Source: Acholoe squamosa (taxonomy: Eukaryota; Annelida; Polychaeta; Phyllodocida; Polynoidae). Taken from it: DNA of 64,000 bases. The DNA lies in NCBI GenBank assembly GCA_949317995.1, contig OX439035.1, forward strand, positions 1,132,681 through 1,196,680. The letters run 5' to 3'. Position numbers and translations under genes: made by a program. The notes under the pieces were generated by a model. The model ran no database searches. It was not told the origin of the DNA and was given only the letters and a program-made list of their open reading frames with translations. Positions within the stretch are counted from its first letter, which is position 1. Each line of letters begins with the position of its first letter. Below are positions 48,751-59,360 of the stretch, one piece after another.

Positions 48751-50794
48751 ACCTTGGTGGGCATGGTGTCAAGGTCACTGGGTGGGTGGAGTGGTGTTTA
48801 CTGTGTGTATGATTGTTTTCAGTAGTGTTGCCAGCTTAAATTTTAGAGTTTTTAGAGAGCATTGGGTAATTTGGGATCTTAGTAGGATGTTCTCCACCAC
48901 TTTGTCATACTAGTTATTGTGCATGATCAAGTTGTCATATGAGAAATATCATAAGACTAGTGGTATATAGTGTAAGTACATTAAGCTCTCATAAAATAGT
49001 GTTATTTCAAGTTGTCACTGGTTTATTCAGCTTTAGGCAACATGTAAGAAATATCAATCATACAGTAATTAGTATGTAGGTAATTTGTACATACAGTAAA
49101 TATACAGTAAGTTATAAGGTATAATGTTCTGTTCCACTCCACCTGTGAGGTAATAATAATACAATGTCCAGCATAGTTCTAGGTGGGTTCCCACACCTAG
49201 CTCCTGACCTGCTGCTTAGAGTGATAATGTAATAATGAATAACTTTACCCTCTGGTGGAAGTCTTGAGGAAGATACCCCCTGGCCACTAATGATAGAAAC
49301 CAATGCCTGTCTAGCATAGTTTCACCATAGTGCAGTGGTATAGCAGGTAGTAGGAGATGACTGGAGATGTTACCTCTAGAGCGGTTCTTGGTGTTCTGTT
49401 TTCCTGGAGGTGCAGACAGGCTATTTGTAGCAAATCTTGGAAAAGCACCTCCAGACTGACTGGGGCCAGTAGCATCTGCCTAACTCTACAATTGTTAGAG
49501 GGGAGCCTTTCATGTGTCACTGAGTGCACAAAGGACCCCCATGGGCGCCGCTGTGTCCCCCATTGTCTTGGTCAGTTCTGTAACTTCAAACCTTCATAAC
49601 TCGGTCGTTTACGCAGCTACAGCCGCCATTTTGCGCATGCGCGGAGTTGAATATGCCAAGTTTGAACTGCCTGCTGGATAGGCGCGTAACTTCCGCCGGT
49701 TTGTCTGTATTGCACTCGGAGCTCCATTCAGTCTCCATGGCATAACTTCCTTAATAATGGGAGTTCCGCCTTGATCTCAGGCTCATTCTGACCGTCTAAT
49801 TATGGGCTTTCCATAAATGCTTTGATATTTGACCTAGCTTGCTCAGGAGCGACGCTAGAGCGACCGGACGGTTATGGCGTCGTGCTTATGTAACCCATTG
49901 TTCAGTTATTAGAGTGCTCAGACACTCATGACGGCGTCAGCGGTGCTCAGGCACCCGTGACGGCCGGTTGCATTCACTTACAACTTATTAGTTTGTGCAC
50001 TGGACCATGAGGTCGCACACTGAGACCCTCATTTTTATTATATTGTGCAGTGAACCATTAGGTCGGAGCCTTTGATGTCAGAGAGTGTGTTTGTAACTGA
50101 CCTGGCTGGTGTGCAGTGGGGCATGAACGCTCTTATACAAAGTTTGAGCACTCTTATAGCTCTTAGAACCAACCTATGTATTAATTTCATAGATATCCTT
50201 TGATTAATACAAAATATGTTACAATTTATGGAATAATAAAATGGTATATCATAATACTGTACCAGATCTGTGCCACCAGCCATAGCTTTACCGGCGTATA
50301 AGGCGTCTAGAACCTAAGTGTAAATTCAATGTGAAGGGAGTGAGAAAGACCAGGAAATATATAAATGGGATCGGCCATATTACATATTACATAGTCCATA
50401 TTACATATAAATCACGTCTTATACACGAGGATATGCTCCTGGTGCGGCTTATAGGATGAGTTCAGTTCTTAGTAGTGTCTCTCATGAACTCGAAAGTGGT
50501 ATTAAGCCATGTATTAGGGAATGTCCTAGCTATCCGTAGGTTTTCAAATTTCAAAAACCCATAGAGTAGGACAAAAGTTGTTTCATTTTTAATTCCCCTA
50601 GCAGATTCATAAAGTATGGGTGTGCCGTATACGCGGGTGCACCGTACACCCGGGTGGTACCCAGGCTGGGTTGTTGTCAATGTTATGTTAACTCACTGAA
50701 TCTTTCACAGTACCACCATAAACCCATCACACCATGCAGTCAAACTACACCCTGAAACCTGCAAAGTGTCAGTGAATATCCCACACTCCACCCT
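48751..50794. other. Region 5' of the retroelement; no second LTR recognised
   Basis: A 5' LTR would be expected here on the minus strand, but with no second copy of a long terminal repeat in the window its ends cannot be set. I found no clear primer-binding site. Near-duplicate segments occur at 49914-49965 (GCTCAGACACTCATGACGG / GCTCAGGCACCCGTGACGG) and 49993-50065 (TTGTGCACTGGACCATGAGG / TTGTGCAGTGAACCATTAGG). Frames of 60-81 codons have no recognisable domain. Confidence 0.4.
49600..49760. promoter_or_regulatory. CpG-rich promoter-like segment with overlapping YY1 and NRF-1 motifs
   Basis: GCCGCCATTTTG (YY1-type, 49622-49633) overlaps TGCGCATGCGC (NRF-1-type, 49632-49642). The surrounding 150 bp is unusually CpG-rich for this window (GGCGCGTAAC, TTCCGCCGG, ACTCGGAGC). 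This combination is typical of TATA-less animal promoters. It could drive the minus-strand gag-pol from within an LTR, or an unseen gene on either strand. Confidence 0.45.
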
Positions 50795-52162
50795 GAACCC
50801 TTCAAGAGCCGCTAATGGAGGAGCGCATCATGGCCATTGGTCTTCATGATGCACCAATGAAATGCATGGTTCTAACCCTACTGGTGGGTAACTGAAGAGA
50901 TAACTCACCAGGGCTGCATCAGGATGACTAATGTGCATGATGTATCAGCGGCCCTTAATGATGACCAATGTGCATGATGTATCAGCGCCCTTAATGATGA
51001 CCAATGCGCATGATGTATCAGCGCCCTTAATGATGACCAATGTGCATGATGTATCAGCGGCCCTTAATGATGACCAATGTGCATGATGTATCAGCGCCCT
51101 TAATGATGACCAATGCGCATGATGTATCAGCAGCCCGTAATGATGACCAATGCCATGATGTATCAGCGGCCCTTAATGATGACCAATGCTCATGATGTAT
51201 CAGCGCCCTTAATGATGACCAATGCGCATGATGTATCAGCGGCCTTAATGATGACCAATGTGCATGATGTATCAGCGGGCCTTAATGATGACCAATGCGC
51301 ATGATGTATCAGCGGGCCTTAATGATGACCAATGTGCATGATGTATCAGCACCCTTAATGATGACCAATGCGCATGATGTATCAGCGCCCTTAATGATGA
51401 CCAATGCGCATGATGTATCAGCGGCCTTAATGATGACCAATGTGCATGATGTATCAGCGGGCCTTAATGATGACCAATGTGCATGATGTATCAGCACCCT
51501 TAATGATGACCAATGCGCATGATGTATCAGCGGCCTTAATGATGACCAATGCGCATGATGTATCAGCGCCCTTAATGATGACCAATGCGCATGATGTATC
51601 AGCGGCCTTAATGATGACCAATGCCATGATGTATCAGCAGCCCTTAATGATGACCAATGTGCATGATGTATCAGCGCCCTTAATGATGACCAATGTGCAT
51701 GATGTATCAGCGGGCCTTAATGATGACCAATGTGCATGATGTATCAGCACCCTTAATGATGACCAATGCGCATGATGTATCAGCGCCCTTAATGATGACC
51801 AATGCGCATGATGTATCAGCGGCCTTAATGATGACCAATGCCATGATGTATCAGCAGCCCTTAATGATGACCAATGTGCATGATGTATCAGCGCCCTTAA
51901 TGATGACCAATGCGCATGATGTATCAGCGGCCTTAATGATGACCAATGTGCATGATGTATCAGCGCCCTTAATGATGACCAATGTGCATGATGTATCAGC
52001 AGCCCTTAATGATGACCAATGCCATGATGTATCAGCGCCCTTAATGATGACCAATGTGCATGATGTATCAGCGCCCTTAATGATGACCAATGTGCATGAT
52101 GTATCAGCGGGCCTTAATGATGACCAATGCGCATGATGTATCAGCGGGCCTTAAAGGTTTAA
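50795..52162. mobile_element. TTAACCC/ATGATGCA MITE, copy D, inflated by an internal 36-bp array
   Basis: The left end is GAACCCTTCAAGAGCCGC followed by GGAGGAGCGCATCATGG. The interior, CTTCATGATGCACCAATGAA, matches copies B and E. The right end is GTATCAGCGGGCCTTAAAGG then TTTAA. Between them the right terminal segment is repeated in tandem, so a formerly roughly 200-bp element is now about 1.37 kb. The flanks TGAA and TTTA are diverged TTAA-like sites. Confidence 0.72.
50919..52157. repeat. 36-bp array derived from the MITE right end, about 34 copies
   Basis: The unit is TGATGACCAATGTGCATGAT followed by GTATCAGCGCCCTTAA, 35-37 bp long. It corresponds to copy B's right end (CATGACGACCAATGGGCATG, GGCGGCCCTTAAAGG), so each unit carries the terminal CCCTTAA. 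Variants GCGGCCC, GCGCCC, GCGGGCC, GCGGCC, GCACCC and GCAGCCC change unit length by a base. The resulting 60-147-codon frames are repeat by-products. Confidence 0.95.
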
Positions 52163-53483
52163 GTCTCTCACCAGACTCAAATCTCCCACAGTGAAGCCTT
52201 AAGCCCTTCACAACAATCTCCAAACCCTCAGAGTCCCACGACACCCGGTCCCCACTCAGTGCGACACCCGGATCTCCTTTGTAGGTATAATTAGATTACA
52301 CGGGTAGTAATCCCGGGTTGTGTTCTGTAATCCTGTAATCTGTCTATGTACACACAGACTTATACCCTTACACCTTTAACTCACTCAAGGTTCTAACATA
52401 TCATGCCCATTGATCATCAGTAATTCATGAATGTGAGTAGATTTAGCAGGGTTGCATTTATGATGACCCTGTGCCTTGATATTTTTGCAGAAGGTAAGCA
52501 GGCTTAAGCAGCCTTTAAAGGCTTATATACAGACCAGTTGCTGATTGGTATCTTCAGAGATCAGCCGAGTACTGCATGGCGTATTGTCAGGACTACATGC
52601 TAGCCATTGTTCAGCTCTATGGCAAGCTATTCACTAATACACGGGGCTTTTCGTTGTGAACTTGGGCTACATGGGTTTATTCAGCAATGGCACACACCGT
52701 GTGTGTGGCGTGTTATGTGATAAAACATGGCGGTGTTTGTGCCTTGTTGTGACAGTAGATTACATGGACAGGACTGAATGGCTACATACAGCATGTTACC
52801 TTCACAATACACATAATTATAGAGGCTCTAGCATGGGGTGGAATTCATGGTGAGGAATTATGGGGGTCTATGTATCCCAGGTCAATTCTACGAAATAGCC
52901 ACATCACCTGCTCAGAATCTTTAGCTACAATTTTCATACATCAGCTTGCCTTTGTTTATTTGTCCCAACACTAAAAGATTGATCTACCCTTGCTTCCCTG
53001 GCTCTTTCATGAACATCACTCTACCAGCGGTACTTATCCGAATTCGGTACTAAGTAAAATTCAAAGATTATTTGAGACCGTAGCACTTAAATTGGCCTTT
53101 GCTGTATACCACCTGTATACGGACTTAGCAGGTTTAATTATTAGCCAATGAACGAACCCCAATCTATTCACTACGGTCCTTCGGGGGCCAACTGGTACCC
53201 ATCTGATAGGTCTTATCAGTAGAACTCGCTGGTAACAAACTCCAGCAATGGCGGCGCCCATGTGACAACCTGCTACCTCGGAATACGAGGGGGTCTGTAG
53301 ATAACTGACAGTCTCAAATAAGCCCTGGGGATAGGGTAGCTTTAAAATTGAAATTCATACAATGATTAGATTTATATCTTGTCGAATAATCGCTCGTCTA
53401 TTATAAGTGATGGGAATGAATTGTTTCTGAAATCGAAAAGCGCTGAGGTGCTTAAACAGGTCTTTACAGTATAGTAGGTAATG
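52163..53483. other. Unique sequence with degenerate elements
   Basis: The part at 52373-52525 (TTTAACTCACTCAAGGTTC, ATCATGCCCATTGATCATC, AGCCTTTAAAGGC) may be a worn copy of the TTAACCC/ATGATGCA family. Frames here are short and unrecognised. The right part contains a dispersed repeat listed separately. Confidence 0.4.
53095..53290 (-). repeat. Dispersed repeat, copy 1 (minus orientation)
   Basis: On the minus strand it reads CCGAGGTAGCAGGTTGTC, CAGATGGGTACCAGTTGGCC, TCATTGGCTAATAA and CCTGCTAAGTCCGTATAC, matching 58066-58186 on the plus strand. I found no tRNA-type promoter boxes, so SINE status is not supported. The frames over both copies encode similar peptides only because the DNA is homologous. 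Confidence 0.7.
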
Positions 53484-56400
53484 GAGTAGTGAGACTGGGA
53501 GCTATGTGAGACATGTACAACATGCTGGTATAGCATGTATAAGGGAGCAGTGAAAGCTATGTGAGACATGTACAACATGCTGGTATAGCATGTATAGGGA
53601 GTAGTGAGAGCTAGGTGAGACATGTACAACATGCTGGTGTAGCATGTATAGGGAGTAGTGAGAGCTATGTGAGACATGTACAACATGCTGGTATAGCATG
53701 TATAAGGGAGTAGTGAGAGCTATGTGAGACATGTACAACATGCTGCTATGGCATGTATAAGGGAGTAGTGAGAGCTATGTGAGACATGTACAACATGCTG
53801 GTATAGCATGTATAGGGAGTAGTGAGAGATATGTGAGACATGTACAACATGCCGGTATAGCATGTATAAGGGAGCAGTGAGAGCTATATGAGACATGTAC
53901 AACATGCTGGTATAGCATGTATAAGGGAGCAGTGAGACTGGGAGCTATGTGAGACATGTACAACATGCTGGTATAGCATGCATAAGGGAGCAGTGAGACT
54001 GGGAGCTATGTGAGACATGTACAACATGCCGGTATAGCATGTATAAGGGAGCAGTGTGAGCTATGTGAGACATGTACAACATGCTGGTATAGCATGTATA
54101 AGGGAGTAGTGAGACTGGGAGCTATGTGAGACATGTACAACATGCTGGTATAGCATGTATAAGGGAGTAGTGAGAGCTATGTGAGACATGCACAACATGC
54201 TGGTATAGCATGTATAAGGGAGCAGTGAGAGCTATGTGAGACATGTACAACATGCTGGTATAGCATGTATAAGGGAGCAGTGGGAGCTATGTGAGACATG
54301 TACAACATGCTGGTATAGCATGTATAAGGGAGCAGTGAGAGCTATGTGAGACATGTACAACATGCTGGTATAGCATGTATAAGGGAGCAGTGAGAGCTAT
54401 GTGAGACATGTACAACATGCTGGTATAGCATGTATAAGGGAGCAGTGAGAGCTATGTGAGACATGTAGAACATGCTGGTATAGCATGTATAAGGGAGCAG
54501 TGAGAGCTATATGAGACATGTACAACATGCTGGTATAGCATGTATAAGGGAGCAGTGAGAGCTATGTGAGACATGTACAACATGCTGGTATAGCATGTAT
54601 AAGGGAGTAGTGAGAGCTATGTGAGACATGTACAACATGGTGGTATAGCATGTATAAGGGGGCAGTGGGAGCTATGTGAGACATGTACAACATGCTGGTA
54701 TAGCATGTATAAGGGAGCAGTGAGAGCTATATGAGACATGTACAACATGCTGGTATAGCATGTATAAGGGAGCAGTGAGAGCTATGTGAGACATGTAGAA
54801 CATGCTGGTATAGCATGTATAAGGGAGCAGTGAGAGCTATGTGAGACATGTACAACATGCTGGTATAGCATGTATAAGGGAGTAGTGAGAGCTTTGTGAG
54901 ACATGTACAACATGCTGGTATAGCATGTATAAGGGAGTAGTGAGACTGAGCTATGTGAGACATGTACAACATGCTGGTATGGCATGTATAAGGGAGTAGT
55001 GAGACTGAGCTATGTGAGACATGTACAACATGCCCGTATAGCATGTATAAGGGAGTAGTGAGAGGTATGTGAGACATGTACAACATGCTGGTATAGCATG
55101 TATAAGGGAGTAGTGAGAGCTTTGTGAGACATGTACAGCATGCTGGTATAGCATGTATAAGGGAGCAGTGAGAGCTATGTGAGACATGTACAACATGCTG
55201 GTATAGCATGTATAAGGGAGCAGTGAGAGCTATGTGAGACATGTACAACAAGCTGGTATAGCATGTATAGGGAGTAGTGAGAGCTATGTGAGACATGTAC
55301 AACATGCTGGTATAGCATGTATAAGGGAGCAGTGAGACATGTACAACATGCTGGTATAGCATGTATAAGGTAGCAGTGAGAGCTATGTGAGACATGTACA
55401 ACATGCTGGTATAGCATGTATAAGGGAGTACTGAGACTGAGAGAGCTATGTGAGACATGTACAACATGCTGGTATAGCATGTATAAGGGAGCAGTGAGAG
55501 CTATGTGAGACATGTACAACAAGCTGGTATAGCATGTATAAGGGAGCAGTGAGAGCTATGTGAGACATGTACAACATGCTGGTATAGCATGTATAAGGGA
55601 GCAGTGAGAGCTATGTGAGACATGTACAACATGCTGGTATAGCATGTATAAGGGAGCAGTGAGAGCTATGTGAGACATGTACAACAAGCTGCTATAGCAT
55701 GTATAAGGGAGCAGTGAGAGCTATGTGAGACATGTACAACATGCTGGTATAGCATGTATAAGGGAGCAGTGAGAGCTATGTGAGACATGTACAACATGCT
55801 GGTATAGCATGTATAACGGAGCAGTGAGAGCTATGTGAGACATGTACAACATGCTGGTATAGCATGTATAAGGGAGCAGTGAGAGCTATGTGAGACATGT
55901 ACAACAAGCTGGTATAGCATGTATAGGGAGTAGTGAGAGCTATGTGAGACATGTACAACATGCTGGTATAGCATGTATAAGGGAGCAGTGAGAGCTATGT
56001 GAGACATGTACAACATGGTGGTATAGCATGTATAAGGGAGCAGTGAGAGCTATGTGAGACATGTACAACATGGTGGTATAGCATGTATAAGGGAGCAGTG
56101 AGAGCTATGTGAGACATGTACAACATGCTGGTATAGCATGTATAAGGGAGTAGTGAGAGCTATGTGAGACATGTACAACATGCTGGTATAGCATGTATAA
56201 GGGAGCAGTGAGAGCTATGTGAGACATGTACAACATGCTGCTATATCATGTATAAGGGAGTACTGAGACTGGGATCTATGTGAGACATGTAGAACATGCT
56301 GGTATAGCATGTATAAGGTAGCAGTGAGACTGAGCTATGTGAGACATGTACAACATGCCCGTATAGCATGTATAAGGGAGTAGTGAGAGCTATGTGAGAC

Positions 56401-57510
56401 ATGTACAACATGCTGGTATAGCATGTATAAGGGAGCAGTGAGAGCTATGTGAGACATGTACAACATGCTGGTATAGCATGTATAAGGGAGCAGTGAGAGC
56501 TATGTGAGACATGTACAACATGCTGGTATAGCATGTATAAGGGAGCAGTGAGAGATATGTGAGACATGTACAACATGCTGGTATAGCATGTATAAGGGAG
56601 CAGTGAGAGGTATGTGAGACATGTACAACATGCTGGTATAGCATGTATAAGAGAGCAGCGAGAGCTATGTGAGACATGTACAACATGCTGGTATAGCATG
56701 TATAAGGGAGCAGCGAGAGCTATGTGAGACATGTAGAACATGCCGGTATAGCATGTATAAGGGAGTAGTGAGAGCTATGTGAGACATGTACAACATGCTG
56801 CTATGGCATGTATAAGGGAGCAGTGAGAGCTATGTGAGACATGTACAACATGCTGGTATAGCATGTATAAGGGAGTAGTGAGAGCTTTGTGAGACATGTA
56901 CAACATGCTGCTATGGCATGTATAAGGGAGCAGTGAGAGCTATGTGAGACATGTGCAACATGCTGCTATGGCATGTATAAGGGAGCAGTGAGAGCTATGT
57001 GAGACATGTACAACATGCCGGTATAGCATGTATAAGGGAGTAGTGAGAGCTATGTGAGACATGTACAACATGCTGGTATAGCATGTATAAGGGAGCAGTG
57101 AGAGGTATGTGAGACATGTACAACATGCCCGTATAGCATGTATAAGGGGGCAGTGAGAGCTATGTGAGACATGTACAACATGCTGCTATGGCATGTATAA
57201 GGGAGTAGTGAGAGCTATGTGAGACATGTACAACATGCCGGTATAGCATGTATAAGGGAGCAGTGAGAGCTATGTGAGACATGTAGAACATGCTGGTATA
57301 GCATGTATAAGGGAGCAGTGAGAGCTATGTGAGACATGTACAACATCCTGGTATAGCATGTATAAGGGAGTAGTGAGAGCTATGTGAGACATGTAGAACA
57401 TGCTGGTATAGCATTATAAGGGAGCAGTGAGAGCTATGTTCTACATGTACAACATGCTGGTATAGCATGTATAAGGGAGCAGTGAAACTGAGCTATGTGA
57501 GACATGTAGA
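53484..57510. repeat. 55-bp minisatellite array, about 72 copies
   Basis: The unit is GTGAGACATGTACAACATG, CTGGTATAGCATGTATAAG and GGAGCAGTGAGAGCTAT. Length variants of 54 (TATAGGGAG) and 58-63 bp (GTGAGACTGGGAGCTATG) occur. CATGCT-ggtat-AGCATG forms a 6-bp stem in each unit, and ACATGT is palindromic. Minus-strand frames up to 246 codons cycle through registers and end at length variants. Confidence 0.97.
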
Positions 57511-58065
57511 AGAAGATGCTGCTGGTACAGAACATGATACATTCCATGAACAACTCCCACAAATCCATCACATAATTAGGTCAGCCAACCGTCTCGCCTT
57601 AACTCCTACCTCTGCTGTACATCATAATTATCAGTTCTACACAGTGGGGATCACAGTACAAGGCTCTGTTTTCTTCTGGATCAGCCGTACTACTGTAATT
57701 AACTTGTAGCAGGAACTTAACTCCATCTGATGATTCTGAAGGTGGGTGGCCCATTTTTTAGGGAGCATGGAAGTAAATCAGAATCTACAAGAGGTACCTT
57801 CCATCTGCCACTACAAAATGCAGCTATGTGAAACACCTATTTAGGGCATAATGGATTGCTGGGGGATTTTAATAGGTACCTAGTTGGGAGAAGTCAGTCA
57901 GTATAATATACTATAGAGTGTGTGACATGAGTAGGTACCTGATAGTGCAGCTCTCTCTGTTTTAAACAAGGCAGGTGACTTTTCAGACTTATGTTGTGAG
58001 TGCAAGTTGAATGTTGAAGCAGAGTGTGACTTGTTTTGAAAAGAGGGTACCTACTGACAGCTATT
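57511..58065. other. Unique spacer
   Basis: No gene recognised. The 80-codon frame at 57467-57709 begins inside the array. Confidence 0.45.
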
Positions 58066-58186
58066 TATTCCGAGGTAGCAGGTCGTCCCAGATGGGTACC
58101 AGTTGGCCGCCGAGAGGGCCGCGGTGAATGGTTGGGATTGTCTCATTGGCTAATAACTAATCCTGCTAAGTCCGTATACCATAGGA
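58066..58186 (+). repeat. Dispersed repeat, copy 2 (plus orientation)
   Basis: Matches the reverse complement of 53095-53290 but lacks about 50 bp between CAGGTCGTC and CAGATGGGTACC. It ends at TCCGTATACC, 15 bp before a palindrome. Confidence 0.7.
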
Positions 58187-58201
58187 GCAACAACCTCCTG
58201 G

Positions 58202-58302
58202 GCTTCCACTTGGTCCTTTTATCCCCTGATGTAGGACCAAGCCCATAGGGGATAAAATGACGGGCTTGGTCCATCAAGGGATAAAAGGACCGAGTGGAAG
58301 CT
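58202..58302. repeat. 101-bp nested palindrome
   Basis: The outer arms are GCTTCCACTTGGTCCTTTTA (left) and TAAAAGGACCGAGTGGAAGC (right), one mismatch in 20, extending inward through ATCCC/GGGAT. The inner arms are AGGACCAAGCCC and GGGCTTGGTCC. The whole could fold into a long hairpin. A small foldback transposon is the simplest reading. Confidence 0.85.
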
Positions 58303-59060
58303 TAGCAATCCACTATGGCCTTTATACCATGGTTTCAACCATTAAATTAATTATTTTACCTTATTAAGCCATGAAATACACTGATTTTTGTTGCGAGTCA
58401 ACACAGTGGGCCTCTGCCATTTTGGAATTCTTGTTGATCTCTAGTGAGTGGACCGGACTGCGCAGAAGCAAACTGTTAGGTTGAGGCTTGTCCTATGGCC
58501 ATTTCCATAGGAGAACTGCTGGCAAGCATTTCACGCGGTGGACGGAATGACCCGAGGACAAATCAGTCCTGTGCACACCGTACGGGTGCGATGCATTCAC
58601 AACATGGTGAAGAAGTCATTCGATTTGATTTTGTATTGACGTATTATAGAGAATATAGCCCTTCATTCTTCTAAATTATAAGGGTGAGTTGTGTTATATA
58701 CTTATAACATTGCCCACAATTCTTGATTAAACCCAATGTTGTCTATTTTTTTTTATATCGGCACATTTAATTTGGTGTCAACTCGCTGTCATTCGCCTCT
58801 GTCAACATCGATGCCTTTAGTGCAAGCTAAGTACATCGACTTATCAGAGTTGGGCACCGCAAATCAGTGCCTAAACTTAATAACCATGGTATAAATAGCC
58901 GTACATGGTACCTTGTGGCGCGCAGCCATCATGAAGAGAAGCCTATCAACCTGCCAAACCCTATGTAATTACTGGGTCTGGTCGCACAGATTAGTTGTAG
59001 TGCGTTACCTACGATCACCCACTGTGATGCGGAGGGTTTCAAGTCGTACTGGTTGTGTCT
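58303..59060. other. Unique sequence with a segment shared with 59.97-60.07 kb
   Basis: AACCCTATGTAATTACT and ATCACCCACTGTGATG (58965-59035) resemble AACCCTGTGTAAATACT and ATCACCCACTCTCG at 59973-60055. This suggests an old dispersed element or local duplication. No gene recognised. Confidence 0.4.
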
Positions 59061-59240
59061 AGTCGTACCATCTGGAGAAATGTCTTCCTGATGTCAGAAT
59101 CTTTCATGCACAATTTGCCAGTCTTACCCTGTGACAATGGTGCAAGACTTTGAACATGATTTTACTTAGCTCTGCAACACACATGTCAGATTGGGCACAA
59201 TGCCAGCAAGGGATTTCTCAAGATGGTATGCTTGAACAAA
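59061..59240. mobile_element. Small element with CGTACCATCTTGAGAAAT inverted ends
   Basis: The left end AGTCGTACCATCTGGAGAAATG and right end ATTTCTCAAGATGGTATG are inverted. The interior (about 130 bp) does not code. The same end occurs at 41961-41983 and, inverted, at 59848-59870. Confidence 0.55.
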
Positions 59241-59249
59241 GCCACTACG

Positions 59250-59360
59250 ATTTGAGACCCTCAAAATTACATTAGTCGTCATGATGCACCAATGAAGAGC
59301 TTTGGTGCATCATGCCGACCAATGGGCATGATGCACTCTTGCATCAGCGACCCTTAAGGA
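59250..59360. mobile_element. TTAACCC/ATGATGCA MITE fragment, copy E
   Basis: CGTCATGATGCACCAATGAAG, TGCATCATGCCGACC and AATGGGCATGATGCACTC are followed by GCATCAGCGACCCTTAAGG, the family's right end. The left end is lost or abbreviated. Unlike copies C and D it carries no array. Confidence 0.7.

Noticed and set aside
48751..50270. 5' LTR of the retroelement
   Set aside because: Plausible by position, but without a second LTR, a convincing primer-binding site or TG...CA ends I could not set boundaries.
53095..53290. tRNA-derived SINE
   Set aside because: The segment is dispersed (second copy at 58.07 kb) but I see no A and B box promoter or A-rich/simple tail.
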